A stretch of 64,000 nucleotides of DNA, from positions 12,182,416 through 12,246,415 of the forward strand of contig NC_049985.1 of assembly GCF_000003815.2 (NCBI RefSeq), in the 5' to 3' direction. This document shows positions 33,691-46,000 of the stretch, piece by piece. The position numbers and the translations under genes were made by a program. Numbering within the stretch: position 1 is the stretch's first letter; every line of letters starts with the position of its first letter. The notes below the pieces were generated by a model, which did not search any database, was not told the DNA's origin, and saw nothing but the letters and a program-made list of their open reading frames with translations. This DNA comes from Branchiostoma floridae (lineage: Eukaryota; Chordata; Leptocardii; Amphioxiformes; Branchiostomatidae).

Positions 33691-36212
33691 ATAGCTATTG
33701 CCTCATTTTTGCTAGATGCTATATTTCTATTTAAGTTTGTAATTTGGTATTATTTTCTAGAGATAACTGCTAAAGACAACTCTTATACAATAACGCCAAA
33801 CTATATTATTTGTTATGGGCAATGCGGTATCAATCAAAAGTAAGGACATGTACAAATGCGTAGGATTTACAGCTGTGATAATTTTATTTGTTGCTAATCA
33901 TAACGTTTCCACAAAGCTTACACGGAGCAAATGATACAGACATAACAATGAGCATAAAACACTTCATCCAATTGATGATTAGTTCATTTTCTCATCTTCA
34001 ATATTTAGTTATAAAAAGTGGAGTGAAATCTAAAATAGTTTATCCTATTTTTCATTTTTCCCCATGTTATCAGTACTTCAAGCTATTAGATTGTATTCAA
34101 CATTGAAAATTTGAAACGACAGCGATGTTTTCATGATAACTGTTACCTTATAGGAATGTTTCTATTAAACTTGAATATTGTGTGTTTTACTGGTAGTAAC
34201 AATGTACATTGTGTGCAATGCAACGCTACAATAAACTTTTATTTGACATTGAATGGCCTTCATATTGAATGTTACGAGACAAAAGTGATAGGAATAGGCT
34301 TGATCAGAGGCTGATGATGTGTTTGTAACATCAGAATATGTACACAAGATAAAGAACCCTGAAATGGTGACATATGTGGTGTCGTGTGACAAGTCATGTG
34401 ACTTGGTAAGGTGTTTGGCTCAAACCCCATAGGTCCTTGGTTCAAAACCACTGATGAGCCCCGATGTTGTACCCTTGGAAAATGCACTTTATACAACTTC
34501 CCTCACTTCATTTACGTGTAAATAAGTAACGTTACCTAGCGGTTAGGGCCGTCACTCGAGTAGGACACTCGAGTAGGACCAATGGAGGTCACGTGTTTGA
34601 GGAGAACCACACCTCACGCACGTTCAAGAACCCACGAAAAGAATAGGTCTCTGGGTTGACATCTTGAAAATTAAAAGGTGAAAGTCACCTGTTATGTCAA
34701 TCCTTCCACAAATGTGGTAAAACTGAATAGATAAATTGAAAAGAAACCATACATTATCAATGAATGGCTATAGACTGCTGTCAAATGAATTTTATCAAAG
34801 CACCTTAAAATAGCAAAAAATTCAGTATTATCAATTCTAGCCATAATTTTAAGTTCACAAAATATTTAAGAAACACTTGTCTTACAAAAGAATATCCAAC
34901 CTGAGATAAAATGGGTCGTGATCTGAGAAAACATAGAAACTTGCATAATAAAAAGCCGCAAAATACCTTGTCTCGGATTTTTACAGATTTCCGTAGTAGA
35001 AAAAAACGTTATGCCCAAATCTGCCTGAAATAGAACCATCAACCGGTCTGTGTTTGCCCAAGATACTGCCATAGAAACTGTAGGTGTTGGTGTTGCCGTC
35101 TGATATTTACAGATCCGATGAAAAACACCTTACAACTGACAAAGGCAACTTGACATTGGAGACTTCATTTGATATATATTGAATTTGATATACCGTTATA
35201 TGGATTTTTTTATTCTAGTGTTTTCTGTAAAAGGACGTTCAACTTGATACATATGTAACTCATACTGGCCAAACTTGACTTCATTGTATGTGGAACATTA
35301 GTAGATACCAAATATGCAAACAAGGGCCAAAATATCACAGTTCATGTAACCTTCGTGATGATGACTGACAGAACTCCCTACTTGTGACATGCGTACGTCA
35401 TAAAAGGTGTACAACACCAGACATAGATTCGGTAAATGTGGAAGTCACATGCATAAAGCATGACGAAATGGATCTAGGAACCTGTCAAAGGAAAGTACTT
35501 CCCACATGTAATAAATGTAGCCTTGATATGGAGCAAATTATAGACAACATCACTGTTTCCTTCATTTTTCCACAAGCCCAGTAATGTTTTACAAAAGATG
35601 CACCACAACATTCGTATAGGTTGATGGGTTAGAAGATTAATATAACCACGAGTGGGATTTCACACCCTAAAAAATGGCTGTCGCCTGAGAAGAAACGAAG
35701 AATTCAAATAGTAGCCAAAAATGTAACAATTCAGTTCCCAGAATGATTGTTCGGTAGGTGAAACCAACTACCCAGGCCCTCTGACCGATCACGTCAGATC
35801 GCTCCTGTCACTGATCTTGTAGGCTGTGTTAGGTGGTTTATGCCTGTCGCCATATTCTGTAACAAACGTTACCACCGCTAGGACGATGGTTGCCACGGTT
35901 ATATTATGCACGTATAAGACTAGAAATGGCCATTTTTGTGACGCTCTACAGTTTTTCTGGCTTTCTAATGAAACAAGAAAGGGTTGTTGACTGTCATTTG
36001 TATCCCACCTTGCTTAACAAAATGTTGTACAGAAATGCAGTACAGTACTGTAACAAACGTTACCATTGTTCGATACTGTCTAAGCTTTCTATTTGACCTG
36101 GTGTAAAAAAGCTTCCCACTTTTCAAATATCCCTATGGACATCCACTTATACCTAAATGATGTAGTCAAGAAGGTAAGTCCTTTCAAAGAAAACAGGGTA
36201 CAATCTACCGTT

Positions 36213-36242
36213 GTAACAAACGTTACCGGTAACGTTTGTTAC
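36213..36242. promoter_or_regulatory. Perfect 30-bp palindrome in the intergenic region
   Basis: Inverted repeat centred on ACCGGT whose half-site TGTAACAAACGTTACC also occurs singly at 35858-35873 and 36049-36064. It lies about 750 bp upstream of the gene B start. It may be a protein-binding site or a transposon end. Confidence 0.4.
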
Positions 36243-36764
36243 ATGCCCTGTAATGTATTACCAATGGGACCGAAAATAATAAGTTGCCATTTTTTGGCTA
36301 TGGTTAAAAGAGGAATTTTCCCAAACAACCAAGTGGTTTTCAGTGAAAATAAAGCCGATTTATTTTTCGACCAAAAAAATGCCATTTTCGACATTTCAAT
36401 GAGAACGAGTGATAAAGGTTTCTACTGCACTTCTAAAAAAAGTTTGGGGTTATATGTGGAAAAAAACGTATTTTAGAAAATCCAACATTGCCGATCCAAG
36501 ATGGCGAACATAAAACCCCATTTCCTGGCGTCTTACTAGCGTCAGAGCAATCGTCATTGGCATATTATATGATTATCATATTAAGTAATGTCGACACGAC
36601 AATTTCAGAAAAGTTAAAATGCTACAAGCCCATCCCTTCAAACTTGGTGATCGTAACCCAAGCGGTTTTCAAATAACGAGGTGCCCCTCCCCCCTCTTGT
36701 CCTAGGAAGACCCCAAAAGCCTGATCTAGATAGGGTTGATCATAAAAATATCGTGCCTCATTAG

Positions 36765-36990
36765 TCTACGTGCGTCGTCGATCCTGTGTCTGCATTTACT
36801 TTCAAAGTCCGTCGTCAATTCAAGACACGCACTGCGCATGTTAGCATATATTCTTTATTCATTTTTTTAAAATTAAGTTTCTGGTCGTTTTGAAACACCA
36901 TGTCTTGTATCGACAGTTACTCCCAGACATTTTGAGTTCTGGGGGCAACGCCGGCTCCAGGACTAGGTGAGCTCCATTGCTTGACAGACG
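36765..36990 (+). promoter_or_regulatory. Gene B 5' flank, conserved with gene A
   Basis: Mirror of 30340-30545, sharing CTCATTAGTCTA, TTGTATCGACA, TTTTGAGTTCTGGGGGCA and TAGGTGAGCTCCATTGCTTG before the ATG. Conservation outside the exon suggests that the duplication carried the promoter with it. Exact transcription start cannot be placed. Confidence 0.4.
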
Positions 36991-37078
36991 ATGAGCAAAA
37001 CAGGCATAAGAGGAAGGCCCCTCCCTGCCTTACCGACTTCCGACCTGGCATCACCTTCACACCAGGAGATGGATTCAG
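36991..37078 (+). CDS. Gene B exon 1: start of the cytoplasmic tail
   Basis: Encodes MSKTGIRGRPLPALPTSDLA and nine more residues, ending in phase 1 at CAG|GTAAGT. An in-frame TGA at 36982-36984 lies nine bases before the ATG, which supports this start. It mirrors gene A exon 1 with few changes. Confidence 0.8.
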
Positions 37079-40000
37079 GTAAGTAACAGCTCATTGCTAT
37101 TTTGAATGACGACAGCAGAAAACGATTCCAGTCGAGTGGCAAACATTTGTAACTGGTTATACATGGAAGTTTGGTTTGCGAGATCAATGTCCTTGGGGTA
37201 GGTATTGGGGTCCATTTAGTTACCTCTAGGACGATCTGATGTTGTTTCCCGCATCACCCAGTCAATCACAATCAGAAACAGGATTGGAGAGAGGATGCAT
37301 CCCTGTCTTACTCCAGAGTTGACACAGAATAGTTCACTCAGAAGTTTTCATAGAATTTCCCACCAAATATAGAAATAGAAACAATTTTGAAAGGTATAGC
37401 ATATGACCTTAAAATCTTCCGCATAGTTTCCTGGAGAACACTATCGAATGCCTTTTTGACATCAATGAAGTTGATGAGTAATGTGACACTCCACTATACA
37501 CATTACTCTATGATATTTCTGAGGGCAAAGATCTGGCCTATACAACCTCGACCTTTACGAACCCCTGCTTGTTCCTGTCACAACTTGGTATCTATGGCAG
37601 TATCAATTCTCTCTAGGAGAACTCTACAGAAGACCTTACTGTGAATACATAACAGTGTTCCTCGCCAATTGTCAAAATTGCTAGGGGCACCTTTCTTGGG
37701 GATTTTAAAGATGAGACGGGATTTTAAAGATGTGACGCTTGGACAAATCTCTGGTAATCATTTCATGTTCCCAAATCTTGGCAAACAAATCAGTCAGTAC
37801 AAGAGTGCTACTGACACAATCAGCTGTTTATAATGAGTCATTGCCAGGTGCCTTGCTATTTTTCACTGCCCTAATGGCTGCCTCTACCTCGGTCTGGGAA
37901 GGCGGGCTGCTGTGAATGGTGTCATCATCAGAGAGGTCAGAGTCTACAGGTTCAATAGGATCTGATCTATTCAGGACCTCTTCAAAATCGTGTACCCACC
38001 TCCTTGCTTGTTCCCTTTCAGGTGTGCCCTGTTTATCTCTGATTGGAACAGAACTAGTGGCGTTTACATAGCCTTCTGGTGATCTTATACACAGTTCTCA
38101 ATACCCCCGTGACGCAGCATTGTTAGCTTCGCCGGCTAATATTCCTCAACATAGGCTCTCTTGTCCATACGAGCAAGACACTTGACTTCTGTATCCTTTG
38201 CACTGTACTCGGCCTTAGCAATTAGTAATTTTGCTTTCCAATGTTTGTTTTTTTCAAGATAAATTTTATTGATTTTCAAAGAACATAAAACACATACAAA
38301 CACATGTATGGCACGTAAATCATAAACAGAATGACACGTGAAAAACTATAGAACTGATGATTGAAATAAAGTGAAGGTGGTGACAAATAAAGTTCTAGAA
38401 GTTGTACCCCAATTACCATTGCAGCAATACATAATGTATAAGACATATCAAATTAAATATAACCAATTAATTTTCCCCATTTACCGATATGTTTTTTACT
38501 TTTGTCAAGTCTTCTCGCTATAATACTTTCTAATTTAAAATAAAATGAAATATACGACATAAATGAATTCAAATTAATACGTCTGTAGCGATGTTTGAAA
38601 ATAAAATATTTACCAAGCAAAATAATCAAATTAGACAAAGCTGGACATCGAACACTTATATCGCCAAATAATACATTAAACAGATTAAGATGTAAATGGT
38701 TCCCGGTGTTTTTAAGATACCAATCTTCCACCTGTACCCAAAATTGTGTTACTACCCTACAGTGCCCAAAATAAATGAATGTCTGTTTCGTCTTCCTCTC
38801 CACAATAACTGCAAAGTGATGTATCTATTACCCCCCACCTGTGTAATATCTTATTGGTAGTTAAAAATTTAAATAGTAATTTATATTGGAACATGCGCAG
38901 TTGGGAGTCAATAGTAACTTTATAAGGTAGACTGTACACTATTTTCCATGGTATGGGTGTGTTCAAGTATTCCCCCCACGAGTATTGAATCAAGTCAGAG
39001 GTATCCCATAGCCTGGCCTCAGACATGAAAAATGAATACAAGTGTTTATTGATATTTGGATATTGAAGCCAGGTTATGTTTCTGCAGGCCGGAATACAAA
39101 CCCTTAACTCTAGTGACACCTGTCGCAATAAATTCTTCCAATTACTAGGAATGGCTGATATAATTTGATTATAATTAAACTCTGCACAGGTGTCCCCAAA
39201 TCCTCTTGCTTTCCAATGTTTTCCTATCGTCTATTTCATTCCAAGTCCCCTGTTTTAACAACTGTTTTTACTCTTTCTGAAACCTAGGACACTTTTAGCT
39301 GTATCTTAAGATTTTAGCTGTATCTTTTCATGTCATTATACTATTTGGATGTTATTCACTTGTACACAACAGAATCTAAATACTCCGGACTCAGCACCCA
39401 GAGTTTTCCTCGGACCTACAGCCAACTGCCTTTGAATGCAGGCTTCAATAGCAACCAGAACTATGGGCGTGGTGTTTTGCAACAGGCTGTAATCCAAGGT
39501 AACATTGCACCGCAGTAATCTTCACAAACAGTGCTATGTTTTCGGGTTCGTTTGTGTGGTTATGTATGGGGGGGGGGGGGTCGTGTACGTGTACGTGTGG
39601 GTGCGGGCGTGGGTGTGGTCGTGTGTACAATACAACTTAACCCTATTCAGACTGCTTTTTTGTCAACCCTGGACGCGGGGGGGCTTCAGAGGCCTGGCCC
39701 TGCTGACTCCTGTACCTGTATCTGTATCTGTATCTATATGTACCTCTTAAACCCTTGACGTCATGTATATCTAAGATACCAGTTGGGCTCCGCCATCTTA
39801 TATCCACTGCCTTGAATTTTCAAAAATACATTTTTTCAACAAATAATCGCATAAGACAATGGAAATAGACCACAAACGTTCCTTTAAACATTTCATGATA
39901 AAAAAATAGCAGTTATGTACACATTTTAAGGGATAATAATCTAGTTATTCTTGATCTAACCATATAGATTTTGACCGATGGCGTCATAAAATTAGTATGA

Positions 40001-43000
40001 TTTATATATAGTATATAGTATAATAAATTTTGAAAGATATTCTAGATATCATAAGGTTTTTTGATGTAAGAAAATAGCAGTAAATACAGCAAATAAACGT
40101 AGAAATTACATCGTTATAACCGTAATTAGTGATTTTCGTAAGCAAACGGTTGCCATGGCAACATGAATAAATGGAATTCTTTCAAAACTTCTTGAAGTTG
40201 TTACCAACTACATTTTATGAAAACATATTTGGTGGTTCTAGCGTAAGTCGTTCTGGCGTTATGCGAAATCAAAGTTGGCGCTGACCTCAAAAGCCCCTCC
40301 TCGGCCGGAATAGGGTGAGCATTTGGAAATAACTGTAATAAAATATGCATTATTAGACACGAATCATGCAATTAAGAAAGGCCTCATTTACAGAACTTGT
40401 GAGGAAGTGATATAATAGCCTGCTTTGCTAAAACAAGACTTTCATACTAATAAAAACTTGTGTTATTTTGGAAGATGAAATGATCATATAATAAAGTTCA
40501 CGAAAATAAGGATATTATTTGCGTAATCACTGAGAAACATTTATGATACGCCACTCGAAAAGGTTTAAACCATTTGGCAAAGGTATTAGGTCTTGAAACT
40601 CTTGCAAATGGATTGTGAATTCCAATGAAAGAACCTTTACATAAACGTTTATTCTACGAATGTTATTCGTAATACGTCCAAACTACAGGATCTGACTATT
40701 GCACAGATAAGAACCAGGACGATCCCGACACTAACGTGGAGCAGTTCACTAATAATGGAATGGACAACCCACGGCAGGCTAGCCCCCAAAGTCAACAGCG
40801 TGGACAGCCATCAGCAGAAGGTACAGACAGGGTGGGCTGTAACGCTGCCGACTTGTTCGAGAACCCGATGTACGCGGCGGGTATGTCACAACAAGACCGC
40901 GGAGGTATGTTTGGCTGTTTGCATTCTCAACTATTCTGTGTGAGTAGGGGGGAGGGGGTATGATCAGTGCTACTTAAATAGAAAAATGTTAATGAATCAG
41001 ATAGACATTTCACTTTCATGTCATTACTCTATTTGGACTTAATTCACTTGCACTCAACAGGATCACTGAAATGTAAGAGTATACAATATCAATGGTGCAC
41101 ACATGGCTGATGAAAATGCATTATCTCAACCTTAAAACGACAAATTTAGCAACAAACATAGGACCCCAATTAGTGTGATGGAAATAATATAGGACTGGAG
41201 ACAGACCTAGGTGCACATGTAACGTTATCTAAAGTGGGCCAAAGACAGCTAGAATACGTTAGAATGCGTAGAAAGATGCATGTTTGTAACCAATTATCAC
41301 CCTAATGAAACGATCGCTTCTAAGAACTTCATGTTATTTGGAAGATTAAACTTGAGGTTTTTAGGCATCATTATAAAGAATTAGATTTTTTAATATAACG
41401 TCAGTTTTCGTGATAGCACATTCTTTGTCCTGAGTTTAGAAAGTATAATTCTGTACTATCACCTGCAACATCAAATGTAAATATTGTTCAACAAAATATC
41501 TCAAATCCAAGCCATGTTGATGGAAACATTTTAGTGGTGTTTCCAAATGTAACATCCAGTCATTGTTGATTTGTCAACAGCAGAAGACACAGACAATGTG
41601 GGCTGTAACGCTGCAGGCTCGTTCGAGAACCCGATGTACGCGGCGGGTGCGTTACGACAAGACGACGGAGGTGGGTGTACGTACAATACGCTGTTAATGG
41701 TTCGGAAAGACATTACCTTTTCTGTGAATTCCAGTAAAGGTACCTTTTCATATCGGTTTAGTGCATGGATATTATTCAATGCAATATAACTGGATCTATC
41801 TATTGCAGACTCTTCTTTTGAAACGTGACATCATGCGGATGTATCGTAGTATAGTGAAATCTTTATTGACACGACAAAAGTACAGCGACTTTCGTAAGGT
41901 CTATAACAACTACTTACAGTACGTCGCATGCATACACGGTTGTTTTTAAAGAGCAATAGCCTTTTTTGTAATTTGCTGTTTTTCGATATTTACAAAACGT
42001 ATCAAAATGTCTTGCAAAGGACAAAAGTCAATTGCGTTCGGGGAATTCTTTTGAATGTAAAACTTTCTTAACATTTCAAATTGCTATGTCTCCGATGAAT
42101 CGTTTTTATTTTGAAAAAAAAAGAATTGGTAATATTTGCATAACATCAGTAAAACTAATTTCGCAACTTAAAGTCGTAAACAACAATTTCAAGTAATTTG
42201 TCTAGATAAGAATCAAATAATGAGAACTACTTACGATGATTCATTTCTTTGCAACCAATCATCATCCAAATTAATCGAACCATCACTTCTAAAGAATTTC
42301 ATTTCATCCAGACATATAAGATTTTTTTTGCTTGAATCTTTTGGTCTCACCATCATACTTATTTAAATGTTAACATTTTTAACCATTTTAAGAAGCTCTG
42401 TCTGTAAAAACCAAGCATGGGGTGGCCAAACTAAAAAAAATTGATTTTCCTCAAATTTTGTGTGGTGGTAGGACATTGGACCAAACTTACAAAAATCGCA
42501 AAGTTTTAGATCTGCGGTCACCGGTTGCCATGGCAACGGCAATTTTTAAAAATGGCGGATTTTCACCAAGGAAAGGCCTTTGTCTCGTCCAAAATAGACC
42601 TTATTTGGACTCGTGTAGCCCCCCCCCCAAAAAAAATTAATAGATATTTCATCAATCCTCGCATATATTATTTATTACCCATATTCTAATGAGAAAAATG
42701 ATAGTTATTCTCGAAATGTTTTTGTCACCACGGTCCGTTCCGTAAGAGGCCCAATCTTCTTTTTACATATGATATGTACCAAACTTCTATAACTAAAACT
42801 ATAACTGTGCCAAAAATCAAAATTGATTTGCTTGCTAATGAGCTAATGGTTAATGAAAATGGTAAAAAAATTGGATTTTTGTCCATTTTGGAGATTCACG
42901 AAAACATATCATTTTTAAACATCTTTTGCGCCTCAATACCAAAAAATTTCTAGAATAACTATATATCATTTTGTTTATTAGAATATGGCTAATAACATAT

Positions 43001-46000
43001 CAGAGAATCGATAAAATATCTGTTAATTTTGGGGGAATCGACTTATTTTAGTTTTTCCAACTGTCTTTGATTTTGCTCGGTTTTTACAGACAACAAGTCT
43101 GAATTGCTATGTCTTAGCATATCGTTTATTTGGTAATCTTTATGTTAATTTTATGATAAAGTATGATTTTGAACGCTCAGTTGTAACAAAGTTACACAAC
43201 ACAATATGTTCATATGCACAGTATATTGTTAGACACATCTAAGTGAAATTCTAAAATGAAGACGAAATGTAACATCCTCTCATGGCTGATCTTCAAATCT
43301 GTATTCTGATGCAGATCTGTCGGCAAGTTCATTCAGAGATGAAGAAACTAATGAGTTCCATGACAATCCCAGCAATGACGTGTACCACTACATTAGGGAC
43401 GATAACATCGACAACCCACGACAGGCTCAACACCAAAATCGACACCTGGGACAGCCAGCAGCAAAAGATACAGACATTAAGGCGCGGAGGGTTGGTTGCT
43501 TGGTGGACAACCCGATGTACGAGGCGGTTGAGTTACAACAAGACGACAGAGTTGGTATGTTTTGTTATTTGTAACAATTTCTGAGGAAAGACAATTAGGA
43601 GTGGCAATTTAAAGGGACTGTTTTAAGCCATTAGTTTTTTCTTTATATGCAGTAGCTGTATTCATGTATCGGTCAACAGATGATGGAACACGTCACCTAA
43701 TATGACATCTTTGTTGATTGTAGTTTACTATACTCTTGAAATATTTATCAAGATTACTTACTTTGACCAAATTATGGGCAGTACTTTGTCTTCCTGGAAA
43801 GAAAAAAAGTGTACTTACTCCTCGCATCTGTCATATCTGACATCGCATATGACATCACATCGCATGTGACAATAGGTAACACAAACAACCCTCGATATAC
43901 CGTAGCTCTCTGTTGTGGCAATCATCAACAAGCAGCAGCCAGTATAATAACGTTTGGAAGTTATGTATAGCTCTTGAGAAGAGAAGGCAGTAATTAAAGG
44001 AAGATGTGAAATATTGTCTACTTACAGATAACAACGATGCTACGGGCAAATGTGCGTTCCTCAAAATCTTCGACAAGACATTTCTTCGTTCCAATCTGCT
44101 CATCATCATCATCGCCATCTGTGTAGCAGCCTCCATTGGTGCAGGAGCTGGTCTCGTCGCATTTCTCACAACCGTGCAGGAGGGTCACCCTCTCTCACCT
44201 AACAGTTCTCTGGAGAGGAGTGGCACATCAAGCCCAACGTTCCCCGCCAACCCTACAAGTTTCACACTGGAAAACAAAGATGGAACCCTCCAGGTTGGTT
44301 CCCTACTATGCATTCGACGTGCAATTTTAGACCACTAGAGTTGAATTTTTTATGGCAGCTGGTAATAAGAACATCTACTGAACTAGAAAGGTAATATTTG
44401 CAAGCAAATACAGAATGTTACCTTCACATGGTTTAGTCTAGCATTTCTACCTGGAAGGGTAAACTGATTAAGTTGCAGATGTTGACACAGGATAAGTCAA
44501 GACATGCAAGAAGGTACAAATAAATTTTGATGATTTTTTATCTGTAACGTTATACATCTTGAATAATGAACACAACGTCCAATATTGTTCCAAACAGGGT
44601 TTCTCATCATCATCTCATCACAGCCCCATAGCTACAAGCCACAGGGGCAGTCTGTCTGTCCAAAAAGGCTATCCATTTCTGACGGTCGTCAACAGGGTTT
44701 ACTCGACGACATTTAGCGTGTCGTCTGCGGGAGCGTCAAGGCCTATGAATTTTTCCGGCTTGGGGAGGTCCAGGGAGAAATTTCTTGGCTTGCGGAGAGA
44801 GAGCCATGGAAAAAAAAAACTGGCTTCCTTCAACAATATGTATTCAAATGTTTAGAAAAATAAAGCTTTGAATCACTTGGGAAATTCATATTCTCTGTCT
44901 CTGACTTGGTGCCGGTGCAGAACGCGAGCCGCGAAGTTCAGTTGATAACATAAGAATAAGTTTAATTTTGCGCTTTCCGTCATTGTTGACGAACAACCTC
45001 GGCGAGTAAGTATAGACAAATTTTGCAAAAATCTCTAAAAAATCAGCGGATGTTTGCGGACGGTGCTGACTTTGATGATAATTCCTAACGCGCGCCGGCG
45101 GCGAGAGAGAAGCGAGAAGCGACTGGTCGAACCCAGTCGGTGCCGCGCCCCTCCCCCTAATGTTCTGGTCAGTCGCATCGTGCTAGCGCCGATGTTTTTG
45201 TTGTCATTTTCCCGGCCCCGATTAACTGTCAGTTGTTGCTACCATAGAAGTAAAAAAAATCGAACAATATGTGAAATTAAATAAGGTACTTTCAAAATAG
45301 TCTCCGGTAAGCCGATCGGACCTCATATGCTTGCGCTCTATACGGGGGCGGGGCCCTACATGAAACGTGACAAATAGGTGTGCTTTTGATTCTTTAATTG
45401 ACTGCTTATAAAATATGGACCGAATCTGCCGGTGTCATCATGTTGCACCAAATTTGGGCTGACCGTCTATGAAAATTAAGATGTCGAAGATATTTCCCAA
45501 AAGGTAGGCAGAGATTTGTTGATGTTGGCGGTGTTGTTTTTTTCGTAATGATTTTCTTAGTCGGACCATCGCAAACAGTGCATTCAGTCCCTTTCCCCGT
45601 GAAAACATCAGCTAGATTGTGCTAGATACAGCCTCACATTATACAAGAAGTACATACAGTCACAATTTTATTGTCAAATATTATAGAATTGAATTCTCGT
45701 TTCTTGAATTAGACTAACTTCTGAAGAGAGCAAAATTAAAACAAGCGTACCAAGTTACGGCACACTGCGTAGCACAAAATCGGAAGGTACATTCACAGCT
45801 TGAAACGTCTCACAGAGTTTGCCGCTTGTACAACGCAGCGCGAAGGGTTCTCCTCAGCATGCTCAGTCACACTTTTACGTTTTCTATGAACCATATACCC
45901 AGTGTGAAATCGACTGTTACACATATCCTGTTTATGTCGCAGTAAGAGCGCAGCGCGATCGCCGTCTAGTGGAAATTTCGAAAGGGGGCCTTACCAACTA

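Larger units (their letters stand above)
30546..36764. other. Intergenic region between the divergent genes
   Basis: No convincing gene. Contains the inverted repeat copy (32420-33690), a SINE-like stretch at 34395-34690 with two tRNA-like parts (GTCCTTGGTTCAAAACC and GGAGGTCACGTGTTTGAGG), and three TGTAACAAACGTTACC motifs (35858-36242). 31610-31790 resembles 40140-40315 on the same strand. Short open frames lack protein features. Confidence 0.5.

Noticed and set aside
36093-36476. 127-residue open frame upstream of gene B
   Set aside because: No domain, biased composition, overlaps the palindrome motifs, and no splice or start support.
44559-44855. 98-residue Ser-rich open frame after the membrane exon of gene B
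   Set aside because: No counterpart in gene A and no matching splice phases; treated as intron.
45040-45290. GC-rich stretch as a CpG-island promoter of another gene
   Set aside because: No exon follows in either direction and the region sits in gene B intron 5; similar blocks near 54.1 kb suggest a repeat.
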